In this document: positions 1 through 5,253 of the stretch, piece after piece
Layout: each line of letters starts with the position of its first letter
Position numbering within the stretch: position 1 is the stretch's first letter
DNA from: Desulfonema limicola
GTDB lineage: Bacteria > Desulfobacterota > Desulfobacteria > Desulfobacterales > DYRC01
Direction of reading: 5' to 3'
Assembly: GCA_020718925.1 (NCBI GenBank)
Contig: DYRC01000148.1
Span: forward strand, 1 to 9,620
DNA length: 9,620 nucleotides
The notes under the pieces: model-generated
Database searches by the model: none
What the model saw: the letters and a program-made list of their open reading frames with translations, nothing else
What the model was told of the DNA's origin: nothing
Made by a program: the position numbers and the translations under genes

Positions 1-77
1 ACGGCAGAAAAAACGGGTATCTGCTGTTCACAAACAAAGCCGGAAAAACCGTGCGTCTTCCGGTGAAATGGGATTAG
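1..77 (+). CDS. Possible 3' end of a gene entering from the left (partial)
   Basis: Reading from base 3, an open frame of 24 codons runs to a TAG at 75-77 and ends in KTVRLPVKWD. The composition and codon use resemble the genes downstream, and the stop falls in the left arm of a hairpin (67-92), as often happens at the end of a gene. The fragment has no recognisable domain, so no function is proposed. A 24-codon open frame at a window edge can arise by chance, so this is only a plausible gene end. Confidence 0.3.
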   Translation, partial: GRKNGYLLFTNKAGKTVRLPVKWD

Positions 78-190
78 AAATACAATCCCATTCCCCGGAA
101 ATGAATTTCCGGGCTATTATGTGTCCGTCCCTACGGGACTTTTTCTGTCCTGTAAGGACATCCTATAATAGACCGGCAATTTATTGCCGG
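67..190. repeat. Cluster of five perfect hairpins, REP/MITE-like palindromic element
   Basis: Five perfect stems follow one another: AATGGGATT 67-75 with 84-92; CCCGGAAAT 94-102 with 105-113 (2-nt loop); GTCCC 127-131 with 135-139 (loop TAC); TGTCCT 146-151 with 155-160 (loop GTA); CCGGCAAT 173-180 with 183-190 (loop TT). In addition CTATTAT 114-120 is complementary to ATAATAG 165-171, so the two inner hairpins can sit on a common stem flanked by the two GC-rich outer palindromes. This symmetry is seen directly. Intergenic palindromic repeats of this style (short GC-rich palindromes around a TCCCTACGGGA hairpin) are known to be dispersed in many environmental bacterial genomes, sometimes with REP-associated tyrosine transposases. 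That family link comes from memory and was not tested. The first hairpin could also serve as a weak terminator for the partial gene at the left edge, although no T-tract follows. Confidence 0.65.
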
Positions 191-217
191 GAATCTATAA
201 AGATAATGCTGATTTGC

Positions 218-246
218 TTGACATCTGCTTTGTTTTTATCTATATC
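218..246 (+). promoter_or_regulatory. Candidate sigma70 promoter for the Cys-rich/OmpA operon
   Basis: A perfect -35 hexamer TTGACA (218-223) is followed after exactly 17 nt by TATATC (241-246), which matches TATAAT at four of six positions. Transcription would start near 253, about 30 nt before the first start codon at 284. The site lies just after the palindromic element and is the best promoter match in this leader. Confidence 0.5.
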
Positions 247-283
247 TGTTAATGGGTTCTTAATCTAATATACTGAAATCATA

Positions 284-916
284 ATGAACGAATATCAGAG
301 CGAACAATTTGAGACGTTTGACATGGTTCATAAGCTGATTTCCGCGCTTTCGGTGCAGGAAAAAGACAGGCTTAATGCTATGATTTCGGATTATCTGGCG
401 TTTCGCAAGAAAACCGCCGACTTTCTGGAAGCGCATTTCGGAGAAGTCTGTACGCTGAAATGCTATCAGAGCAGACTGAGCGCGTGTTGTTCCAGAGAAA
501 GCATTATCACGTTTTTTGCCGATATTATTATCAATGTGCTGGTGTCATCAGAAGAAGATATTGAAACGCTGCTTGAGGTTTTAAAAGCACCCAACGAAGG
601 ATATAAGTGTATTTATCTGGGAAATCAGGGCTGCTTATGGAAAATCAAGCCGATTGTCTGTGAGATGTTTCTCTGCGATTCGGCAAAAGAAAAGGTATTT
701 GAAAACCATCCGGAGTGTGAAACAATATGGGCAGATTTGAAGAAGCAGGAAAAGCGATTTACCTGGCCCGACCGCCCCGTGTTGTTTGATATGCTGGAAG
801 AATATTTTTTGGATGCGGGCTGTTCGTCTCCGCTGATGTATCTGCATAACAGTCCGGGCTTGCTGCGGATCAAACAGAACGCGGCATCAGAAAAAGTCAA
901 TAAAGATATGAATTAA
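284..916 (+). CDS. Cysteine-rich YkgJ-like putative metal/Fe-S-binding protein
   Basis: A soluble protein of 210 residues without a signal peptide or membrane segment. Its ten cysteines are concentrated in two blocks: C56-x3-C60 plus the pair C68-C69, then C109, C117, C126 and C131, with C145 and C180 outside. The second block has the order K-C-I-Y-L-G-...-G-C-L-W-K-...-V-C-E-M-F-L-C. This spacing resembles the YkgJ / zinc- or iron-chelating (CxxxCxxCC-type) proteins, whose cysteines are thought to bind a metal or Fe-S centre, so a metal-binding role is inferred, not shown. The substrate or partner is unknown. The ATG at 284 has no clear Shine-Dalgarno sequence; a second ATG (codon 14, base 323) is no better. 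The stop TAA (914-916) overlaps the ribosome-binding site of the next gene, so the two are probably one transcript. Confidence 0.7.
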   Translation: MNEYQSEQFETFDMVHKLISALSVQEKDRLNAMISDYLAFRKKTADFLEAHFGEVCTLKCYQSRLSACCSRESIITFFADIIINVLVSSEEDIETLLEVLKAPNEGYKCIYLGNQGCLWKIKPIVCEMFLCDSAKEKVFENHPECETIWADLKKQEKRFTWPDRPVLFDMLEEYFLDAGCSSPLMYLHNSPGLLRIKQNAASEKVNKDMN

Positions 917-929
917 GGAGGATATGACG

Positions 930-1586
930 ATGAAAAAGATGTTGCTGGCGTGGATCATTCTCTTGGCAGTATCAGGGCTGACCGGATGCGCCACCAAAAG
1001 CTATGTGGACAAGCAGGTGGATAAGGCGCTGGTTTCCGGAATCGGACTTGTCCGAACTCAGATGGAAGGCAGTATCAGCGATCTTCAGAAAAGCGTTGCC
1101 GAAGTAAAAGAAGATGTCGGCACCGCCAAAAGCGATGTGAAAGAGTTGAAAGAAGCCGTAGCCGAGCAGAAAAATCTGATCAGTGAGGCAATTGCACGCG
1201 CGCAGGAGGCAGGCAAAGCAAAAGGCAAACTGCTCTATGAGGCAGTGATTTCCGAAGAAGCTGTGTCTTTCGGGTCTCATCAATCCAAGATTTCCGATGA
1301 CGCCAAAGCTGCGATAGATAATTTTGCCGATATCCTGATCAAAGAAAACAAAAATGTCTATCTTGAAATTCAGGGGCATACAGACAGCATCGGCTCTGCA
1401 AAGTACAACCTTAAATTGGGACAGGATCGGGCGGATGCGGTCAGACGGTATCTGCATGAAAAATACGATATTCCGCTTCATCGTATGAACGCATTTTCTT
1501 ACGGAGAAACCAAGCCGGTTGCGCCCAATGACATTGAGGCAAACCGCGCCAAAAACCGCCGCGTGGCAATCATGGTGATGGAATGA
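930..1586 (+). CDS. OmpA-family outer-membrane lipoprotein with coiled coil
   Basis: A 218-residue lipoprotein in three parts. Residues 1-20 form a lipoprotein signal (MKK, hydrophobic stretch, lipobox LTGC with the modified Cys at 20; the next residue is Ala, not Asp, which favours outer-membrane sorting). Residues about 45-100 are a heptad-rich, charged helix (repeated SDLQKSVAEVKEDV-like segments), probably a coiled coil. Residues about 105-218 are an OmpA C-terminal domain with GHTDSIG (149-155) and NRAKNRR (205-211), which carry the Asp and Arg that bind diaminopimelate in peptidoglycan. It probably tethers the outer membrane to the cell wall, like Pal. The start at 930 is preferred over the in-frame ATG at 924 because AAGGAGG (915-921) lies 8 nt from 930 but only 2 nt from 924. 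It is co-directional with and 13 nt downstream of the Cys-rich gene. Confidence 0.88.
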   Translation: MKKMLLAWIILLAVSGLTGCATKSYVDKQVDKALVSGIGLVRTQMEGSISDLQKSVAEVKEDVGTAKSDVKELKEAVAEQKNLISEAIARAQEAGKAKGKLLYEAVISEEAVSFGSHQSKISDDAKAAIDNFADILIKENKNVYLEIQGHTDSIGSAKYNLKLGQDRADAVRRYLHEKYDIPLHRMNAFSYGETKPVAPNDIEANRAKNRRVAIMVME

Positions 1587-1591
1587 GTTTG

Positions 1592-1637
1592 AGGAAGACA
1601 GTCCGGCGGCAGTGTAGATCGCCGGCTGTCGTCCTTT
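1592..1637. terminator. Imperfect hairpin between convergent genes, possible bidirectional terminator
   Basis: AGGA-A-GACAG-T-CCGGCG (1592-1608) pairs with CGCCGG-C-TGTC-G-TCCT (1620-1635), leaving one mismatch and a small bulge, around an 11-nt loop. It fills the gap between the OmpA gene stop (1586) and the convergent receiver gene stop (1640). Only three Ts follow on the + side and the minus side is no richer, so it is not a classical strong intrinsic terminator. Position and stem length make transcript-end or mRNA-stabilising roles likely. Confidence 0.5.
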
Positions 1638-1639
1638 CA

Positions 1640-2011
1640 TCATGCCGTGCCTAAAATTTCGCGGATAGCCGCAAGCAGCTCCTCGCGTTCTATGGGCTTG
1701 ACAAATGCCCGGACAGCACCGAAGCCCTGAGCGATTTTAAGATAATGCTGAGGTCCTATCAAGCCCCCGCCGGACATCGCAATAATTTTAAGTCCGGGAT
1801 TGCCATCAAGAAGTTCCCGAATGGTTTCCAAGCCTTCTTTATCCGGCATAATAATATCTGTGATGACAATATCCGCCGGTGATTTCCGCTGAATGCGGAT
1901 GCCTATTTTGCCATCTGCTGCTTCAGCCACCTCATAGCCTTCCCGCTCCAGCATCTGCTTCAGCATTCCCCGTATCTGCGGATCATCATCAATAATCAGA
2001 ATTTTCGCCAT
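1640..2011 (-). CDS. Single-domain response regulator (CheY-like receiver)
   Basis: A 123-residue stand-alone receiver domain. The acidic pocket D9-D10, the phospho-acceptor D52 in VITDIIMPDKEG, the switch Ser80 and the invariant Lys105 (FVKP, with aromatic F103) are all present, so it should be phosphorylatable. There is no output domain, so it must act by protein contact or as a phosphate carrier. The ATG at 2011 is chosen because AGGAG (2020-2024) sits 8 nt upstream; the in-frame ATG at 2029 lies before that ribosome-binding site. It is the last gene of the minus-strand operon, 19 nt after the previous receiver, and ends at the shared hairpin. The cognate kinase is not in the window. Confidence 0.9.
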   Translation of the reverse strand: MAKILIIDDDPQIRGMLKQMLEREGYEVAEAADGKIGIRIQRKSPADIVITDIIMPDKEGLETIRELLDGNPGLKIIAMSGGGLIGPQHYLKIAQGFGAVRAFVKPIEREELLAAIREILGTA

Positions 2012-2030
2012 GTTATCATCTCCTGTCATG

Positions 2031-2426
2031 CTATATCAGACAAAAAGAACGGACTTCCTCTATCAGTTTTGCCCTATCCACAGGCTTGACAATGTATGAG
2101 GTGGCTCCGCCTTTGTAATATGCCTCAAATACGTTCTTAGGGTCTCCCAATGCCGTAACCATGATCACCTTTACTTCCGACGAGCCTTTGATGCCGATAG
2201 TTCGTTCGATTTCACGGATTTCTTTGAGTGCCTGATGTCCGTCCATATTCGGCATCATAATATCCAAACAGATCAGATCGTAAGGCTTTTTTTCATCCCA
2301 TGCCAGCCGGAATGCCTGCACTGCCTCCTGACCATCCACGACAACATCACAATCTCCGTAAGGAGAGAGAATTTCTTTCAAATATTTTCGTGCGATAAAA
2401 TCGTCTTCTGCAATTAATGCCCTCAT
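2031..2426 (-). CDS. Single-domain response regulator (CheY-like receiver)
   Basis: A 131-residue receiver with D8-D9 in the acidic pocket, phospho-acceptor D55 (ICLDIMMPNMDG), switch Thr91, aromatic Y111 and Lys114 (IVKP). All catalytic positions are intact. It has a slightly longer alpha3 region (RTIGIKGSSEV) than the neighbouring receiver, a pattern common in CheY-like proteins of Desulfobacterota. There is no output domain. The start ATG at 2426 has AGGAG 7 nt upstream (2434-2438), and that ribosome-binding site overlaps the stop codon of the Cache gene (2437-2439), which implies translational coupling. It and the next receiver are clearly different sequences, not a recent tandem copy. 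Confidence 0.9.
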   Translation of the reverse strand: MRALIAEDDFIARKYLKEILSPYGDCDVVVDGQEAVQAFRLAWDEKKPYDLICLDIMMPNMDGHQALKEIREIERTIGIKGSSEVKVIMVTALGDPKNVFEAYYKGGATSYIVKPVDRAKLIEEVRSFCLI

Positions 2427-2436
2427 CTTTTTTCTC

Positions 2437-3030
2437 CTATTTTGTAATTTTGTATCCGACGCGAAGTGCGCCCCAGTGTTTGCCCTTGATCATAATCGGA
2501 ACAGACAAATCCGCCATCATCTCTCCGGTATCTCTGCTGTATCGCTGAAGCAGAAAAGGCTCTTTGTTTTTTGCCGCAGCCAGCCCGGTCCGATCATTGA
2601 AGATTCTTTTGTGCCGGCTCTCATTGAGATCAGCCTCGGCATTTCCTGTGGGCGACTTAGAATATTTTTTGTTATGCGTCGGCAAATATCCGTTTGTGTC
2701 CACAGCCACCACAAATACAATTTTGTCGTTTTTTGCCAAGCATTTATCCAGGATAGCCTGAATCGCCTGATCCGTGATGCGATCATATTGCGTATTGTAT
2801 TTCTGCGGAGAGGTGTTGGGAATCGGAATATAAAAAGTATCAAACGCCTGCGCTTCCGTCAGTTTGCCGGATTGCAGCAATTGTTCAAAATGTCCGCTTA
2901 CTTCCTGACGACATTCTTCCGCCCATTGTTTCACCTGAAGATCGAACCCTTCAAGCTTCTCCTGTGCATGACATACCATGATCCCCAGTGTAAGGGATAT
3001 GATCAATCCCCATTGAATATGCTTCCCCAT
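2437..3030 (-). CDS. Exported stand-alone Cache-type sensor domain protein
   Basis: A 197-residue protein with an N-terminal signal peptide (KH, hydrophobic 7-19, probable signal peptidase I site after C-H-A 20-22; the Cys is not in a good lipobox). The mature part is a helix followed by an alpha/beta sensor fold with VVAVDTNGYLPTHNKKYSK (107-125), KRIFNDRTGLAAAKN (141-155), a final core strand pattern MMADLSVPIMIKGKHWGALR (171-190) and VGYK. These are typical of the single-Cache/PDC ligand-binding domains found in chemoreceptors and histidine kinases, where they bind small molecules in the periplasm. Here the domain has no transmembrane anchor after it and no cytoplasmic part, so it must pass its signal through another protein or act as a soluble binding protein. 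AGGAGG lies 5 nt before the ATG and overlaps the stop of the upstream Roadblock gene. Confidence 0.75.
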   Translation of the reverse strand: MGKHIQWGLIISLTLGIMVCHAQEKLEGFDLQVKQWAEECRQEVSGHFEQLLQSGKLTEAQAFDTFYIPIPNTSPQKYNTQYDRITDQAIQAILDKCLAKNDKIVFVVAVDTNGYLPTHNKKYSKSPTGNAEADLNESRHKRIFNDRTGLAAAKNKEPFLLQRYSRDTGEMMADLSVPIMIKGKHWGALRVGYKITK

Positions 3031-3039
3031 ATTTGCCTC

Positions 3040-3393
3040 CTATGATGTTTTTTTAGGTTTTATCACCATCTGAACCAGCCGGATAACACTATCCACAATC
3101 TCCGGGCTATACGCATCAGCGTTCTGAATAATGCCGAGAAAATAAGTATCCATCGGAAAAATGAGAAGTTTTTCATTGTTTTTCCGAGTCAGCATCAGAT
3201 ATTTGAGATATGTCAGCCCGGCAACAGAACCGATGGCATCGCAGTTCAAGCCGCAGAACAGTATCACCGATGCCATAGACTCAGGCGCGTCAACATTGTG
3301 CGCCATAACTTTTCCGTCATTTCTGACTAAAAGATACTGGGTTATGCCGGGAATCTGCAAAATCCGCTTTCCGAAATCCTGAATTGTCGCCAT
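3040..3393 (-). CDS. Roadblock/LC7-domain protein (MglB-like size)
   Basis: A 117-residue protein made of a single Roadblock/LC7-type fold: the opening helix ending IPGI, a strand QYLLVRNDGKVMAHN, the central helix with ASVILFCGLNCDAIG, strands YLKYLMLTRKNNEKLLIFPMDTYFLGIIQ and a C-terminal helix SPEIVDSVIRLVQMVI. Bacterial proteins of this family dimerise and regulate small Ras-like GTPases (MglB with MglA), or serve as scaffolds. No GTPase gene is adjacent. The ATG at 3393 is preferred to the upstream in-frame TTG at 3423 because GGAGG (3398-3402) sits 4 nt before it. It begins 13 nt after the stop of another Roadblock-like gene, so the two products may hetero-dimerise (inference). Confidence 0.78.
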   Translation of the reverse strand: MATIQDFGKRILQIPGITQYLLVRNDGKVMAHNVDAPESMASVILFCGLNCDAIGSVAGLTYLKYLMLTRKNNEKLLIFPMDTYFLGIIQNADAYSPEIVDSVIRLVQMVIKPKKTS

Positions 3394-3406
3394 ATTGCCT
3401 CCGGTC

Positions 3407-4063
3407 TCAGGTTTTGGGTTCAAGGTATGGAAGTATCAATTCTCTGTAATAGGCGGACTTGTCCGAATCATTAATCTCTCTTTCCAAAATGGCAACCAGC
3501 TGCCCTAACGCAGCATAAGACGGCGTATCGCCTTGCAGCCACTCATTGAGCGCGTCTGTAAAGATAATCTTTGCCATAGGACCCATCACCTTTGCCAACG
3601 CAGCCCTCATGCTGTTTAAATCGTTTCCCAAAGGAGCTGATTGCAGCACCTCTTCTGCCGTAAATGTTTTCTTAGGCGCGGAACCTGAAGCTGTTTTCGC
3701 GCCTTGTATCGGCTCCATGTCAAGCTCTGTCAACGTATTGAAATCATCCATAATCAGATTCAAGGACATGGTCAGCAGATTCAGATTCACTGAAGGGTCG
3801 GAAATCACAATCAGAAACAGATCAGGTGCGGCTTCCCGGATAATAACGACCGATTCTTCGTAGTAAAGCGAAATTTCGGTAATATCGGAGAAATTCGTTT
3901 TACCGCTCAGATACATCTTTGACAGCATTTTGCCGATATTCACCAGTTTGGCTTCTTTGAAGACCGGCGGCAGATTATTTGCAGCAACGCCTTTTCGGGC
4001 ATTGAAAACAAACCCGCCGACAACGCCGGGAATGGCTTTGACTTCCTCTAACACCTGCTTCAT
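3407..4063 (-). CDS. Roadblock-like protein with helical C-terminal domain
   Basis: A cytoplasmic protein of 218 residues. Residues 1-110 look like a Roadblock/LC7 fold: opening helix VLEEVKAIPGVVGGFVFNARKG, a long helix around 36-52, then strands EISLYYEESVVIIREAAPDLFLIVIS and a closing helix NLLTMSLNLIMDDF. A Pro/Ala/Ser-rich linker (about 118-145) leads to a helical domain (148-215) with the signature ALAKVMGPMAKIIFTDAL...LGQLVAILEREI. I associate that kind of domain with the C-termini of signalling proteins in Desulfobacterota and Myxococcota (possibly the DUF8082 type); this is from memory. AGGAGGGAG lies just before the ATG, and the start overlaps the upstream stop by 4 nt (ATGA at 4060-4063), indicating translational coupling and probably stoichiometric production. 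Confidence 0.68.
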   Translation of the reverse strand: MKQVLEEVKAIPGVVGGFVFNARKGVAANNLPPVFKEAKLVNIGKMLSKMYLSGKTNFSDITEISLYYEESVVIIREAAPDLFLIVISDPSVNLNLLTMSLNLIMDDFNTLTELDMEPIQGAKTASGSAPKKTFTAEEVLQSAPLGNDLNSMRAALAKVMGPMAKIIFTDALNEWLQGDTPSYAALGQLVAILEREINDSDKSAYYRELILPYLEPKT

Positions 4064-5103
4064 AGCTCCCTCCTCATGTCCTTTATAAAGTCCGCAGGCT
4101 TAACTCCGGGTTTTAAGGCAACAGCAATTCGGTAGTTTTTATGATCAAACAGAGAATATCGTATCCCCACCTTGGTATGAATCACGATATGTTTCAGTAT
4201 TCCGGCATGTAAAAACGCTTTGGTTTCATCTGCCGCGTCAGCATACACCGATGGCGTCAATTTCAAAATACTGTCTGCCTGCGAATGATGATTTTTCAGA
4301 TTATTCTGATCGTCGAATATGGCATACTCATAAACGCCCGAATGTTTTTTCAAAGATGCGATCAGAATTTCCATCTCCTTATCCGGCGCGGGCTGGCTCA
4401 CCGGTGAAATTTCCGGTTCACATTGAACCTGCTCGGATTCTTTTTCATCTCTGACACGGTGGCTTTCCATCAGAAGATAGGTTAACGGTTCTGTGATTTC
4501 AATGTCCTGTTTTTTGCAGACTTCTTCCAGTTGAATGGTGGTCTGTTCCCAGAACATGATCTCAAACAAGGCTTCTCTGCCTTTGATCCCGCCGGTTTCT
4601 GCCGCAATCAGGTCTCCGGTCATGCAGTAAATATATCCTGTTTTGCACCCGGACTGGACTTTGAGCGTACAGGTCTTTTCTTCCATATTGACCAGTTGCA
4701 GAAACGATGGCAGGCTGATGCCGTGAATCCTGCCTTCGGCGCCGATATCAAGTTTATCGGAGAGCGTTTTTACCAAACCATCAAGGTCTATCGGCTTATG
4801 AAAATATTGTGAAATTCCGACTCCATCCAATTTGGATTTGATCTTGGAAAAATCAGCGCTGCCCATTCCGGACACCGAAAGCCCGGGATGCTTTTTTTTA
4901 AGATAAGACACGAATTTCAGCCCGTTCACTTCCGGCGACTCAACGTCTGTAATGACCATATCCACCTTAATCAGGTTGAGAATCTGAGCCGCAAGATTGG
5001 CGCGGCGGGCAGTCAGCACTTCAAGATCGGTGTAAGACCCGAATGCTTCCGATATCCGCGCAAGGTTTTTTGCATCATCATCTATAATCAGTATCTTTTT
5101 CAC
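4060..5103 (-). CDS. Response regulator: receiver, DUF4388 (PATAN-like) and C-terminal Roadblock-like domain
   Basis: A 347-residue multi-domain protein. Residues 1-118 form a receiver with the acidic pocket D8-D9 (IIDDD), phospho-acceptor D53 and Lys103 (FHKP). The position normally held by the switch Ser/Thr appears to be Gly81 (SVSGMGSAD), with Ser82 next to it. Residues 124-195 match DUF4388/PATAN (GRIHGISLPSFLQLVNMEEK, then a strand-rich part ending IQLEE), a domain known in phototaxis-type response regulators and gliding/twitching systems. A charged Pro/Gln/Glu-rich linker (217-240) leads to a domain at 243-347 whose alpha/beta order (helix, YEYAIFDDQNN strand, helix, HIVIHTKVGIRYSLFDHKNYRIAVAL strands, final helix) resembles a Roadblock fold. 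The start is GTG at 5103; only a weak AAGGA lies about 11 nt upstream. It is the first gene of the six-gene operon. Confidence 0.78.
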   Translation of the reverse strand: MKKILIIDDDAKNLARISEAFGSYTDLEVLTARRANLAAQILNLIKVDMVITDVESPEVNGLKFVSYLKKKHPGLSVSGMGSADFSKIKSKLDGVGISQYFHKPIDLDGLVKTLSDKLDIGAEGRIHGISLPSFLQLVNMEEKTCTLKVQSGCKTGYIYCMTGDLIAAETGGIKGREALFEIMFWEQTTIQLEEVCKKQDIEITEPLTYLLMESHRVRDEKESEQVQCEPEISPVSQPAPDKEMEILIASLKKHSGVYEYAIFDDQNNLKNHHSQADSILKLTPSVYADAADETKAFLHAGILKHIVIHTKVGIRYSLFDHKNYRIAVALKPGVKPADFIKDMRREL

Positions 5104-5144
5104 AGGGGTAAACGTCCTTAAACAAAACCTCAGTCATTCTTTTA

Positions 5145-5173
5145 AGAATATTCAAACTGACAGAATGTGTCAA
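5145..5173 (-). promoter_or_regulatory. Candidate sigma70 promoter for the Roadblock/receiver operon
   Basis: On the minus strand a perfect TTGACA (5173-5168) is followed after exactly 17 nt by TATTCT (5150-5145), four of six matches to the -10 consensus. Transcription would begin near 5138, about 35 nt before the GTG start at 5103. The -35 box overlaps the right arm of the dyad at 5158-5172, a usual place for a repressor site. Confidence 0.5.
5158..5172. promoter_or_regulatory. Perfect dyad TGACA-N5-TGTCA, possible operator
   Basis: The sequence TGACA GAATG TGTCA is a perfect 5-bp inverted repeat with a 5-nt centre. It overlaps the -35 box of the minus-strand promoter and lies 6 nt upstream of the -35 box of the + strand promoter. 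Its position could let one dimeric regulator influence both divergent promoters. No regulator gene is in the window, and a 5-bp dyad can occur by chance. Confidence 0.35.
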
Positions 5174-5178
5174 GATAT

Positions 5179-5208
5179 TAGACATCATACTTGTTTATAT
5201 AGTATAAG
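5179..5208 (+). promoter_or_regulatory. Candidate sigma70 promoter for the tRNA nucleotidyltransferase fusion gene
   Basis: TAGACA (5179-5184, five of six matches) is followed after 18 nt by TATAAG (5203-5208, five of six). Transcription would start near 5215, leaving a leader of roughly 39 nt, very AT-rich, with the Shine-Dalgarno AAGGAG at 5241-5246. Confidence 0.45.
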
Positions 5209-5253
5209 AACGAATATTTTGAAAAGATAAATATATAAAAAAGGAGCCGATTG

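Noticed and set aside
94..190. Hairpin cluster considered as a CRISPR array
   Set aside because: The stems are different palindromes, not identical direct repeats with equal spacers, and no cas gene is nearby.
68..268. Small + strand open frame of 66 codons in the leader
   Set aside because: It runs straight through the palindromic element and the promoter, has no ribosome-binding site and has no recognisable protein pattern, so it is treated as chance.
972..1643. Long minus-strand open frame opposite the OmpA lipoprotein gene
   Set aside because: The + strand frame has a lipobox, coiled coil and OmpA motifs with a strong ribosome-binding site. The antisense frame has only a low-complexity Cys/Phe-rich translation.
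2476..3045. Long + strand open frame opposite the Cache gene
   Set aside because: The minus strand carries a signal peptide, Cache motifs and a ribosome-binding site coupled to its neighbours. The + frame has none of these.
5136..5153. Overlapping short palindromes ATTCTT-TT-AAGAAT and GAATATTC near the minus-strand -10 box
   Set aside because: They are AT-rich and short, and such dyads are common in promoter regions; there is no sign of a specific site.
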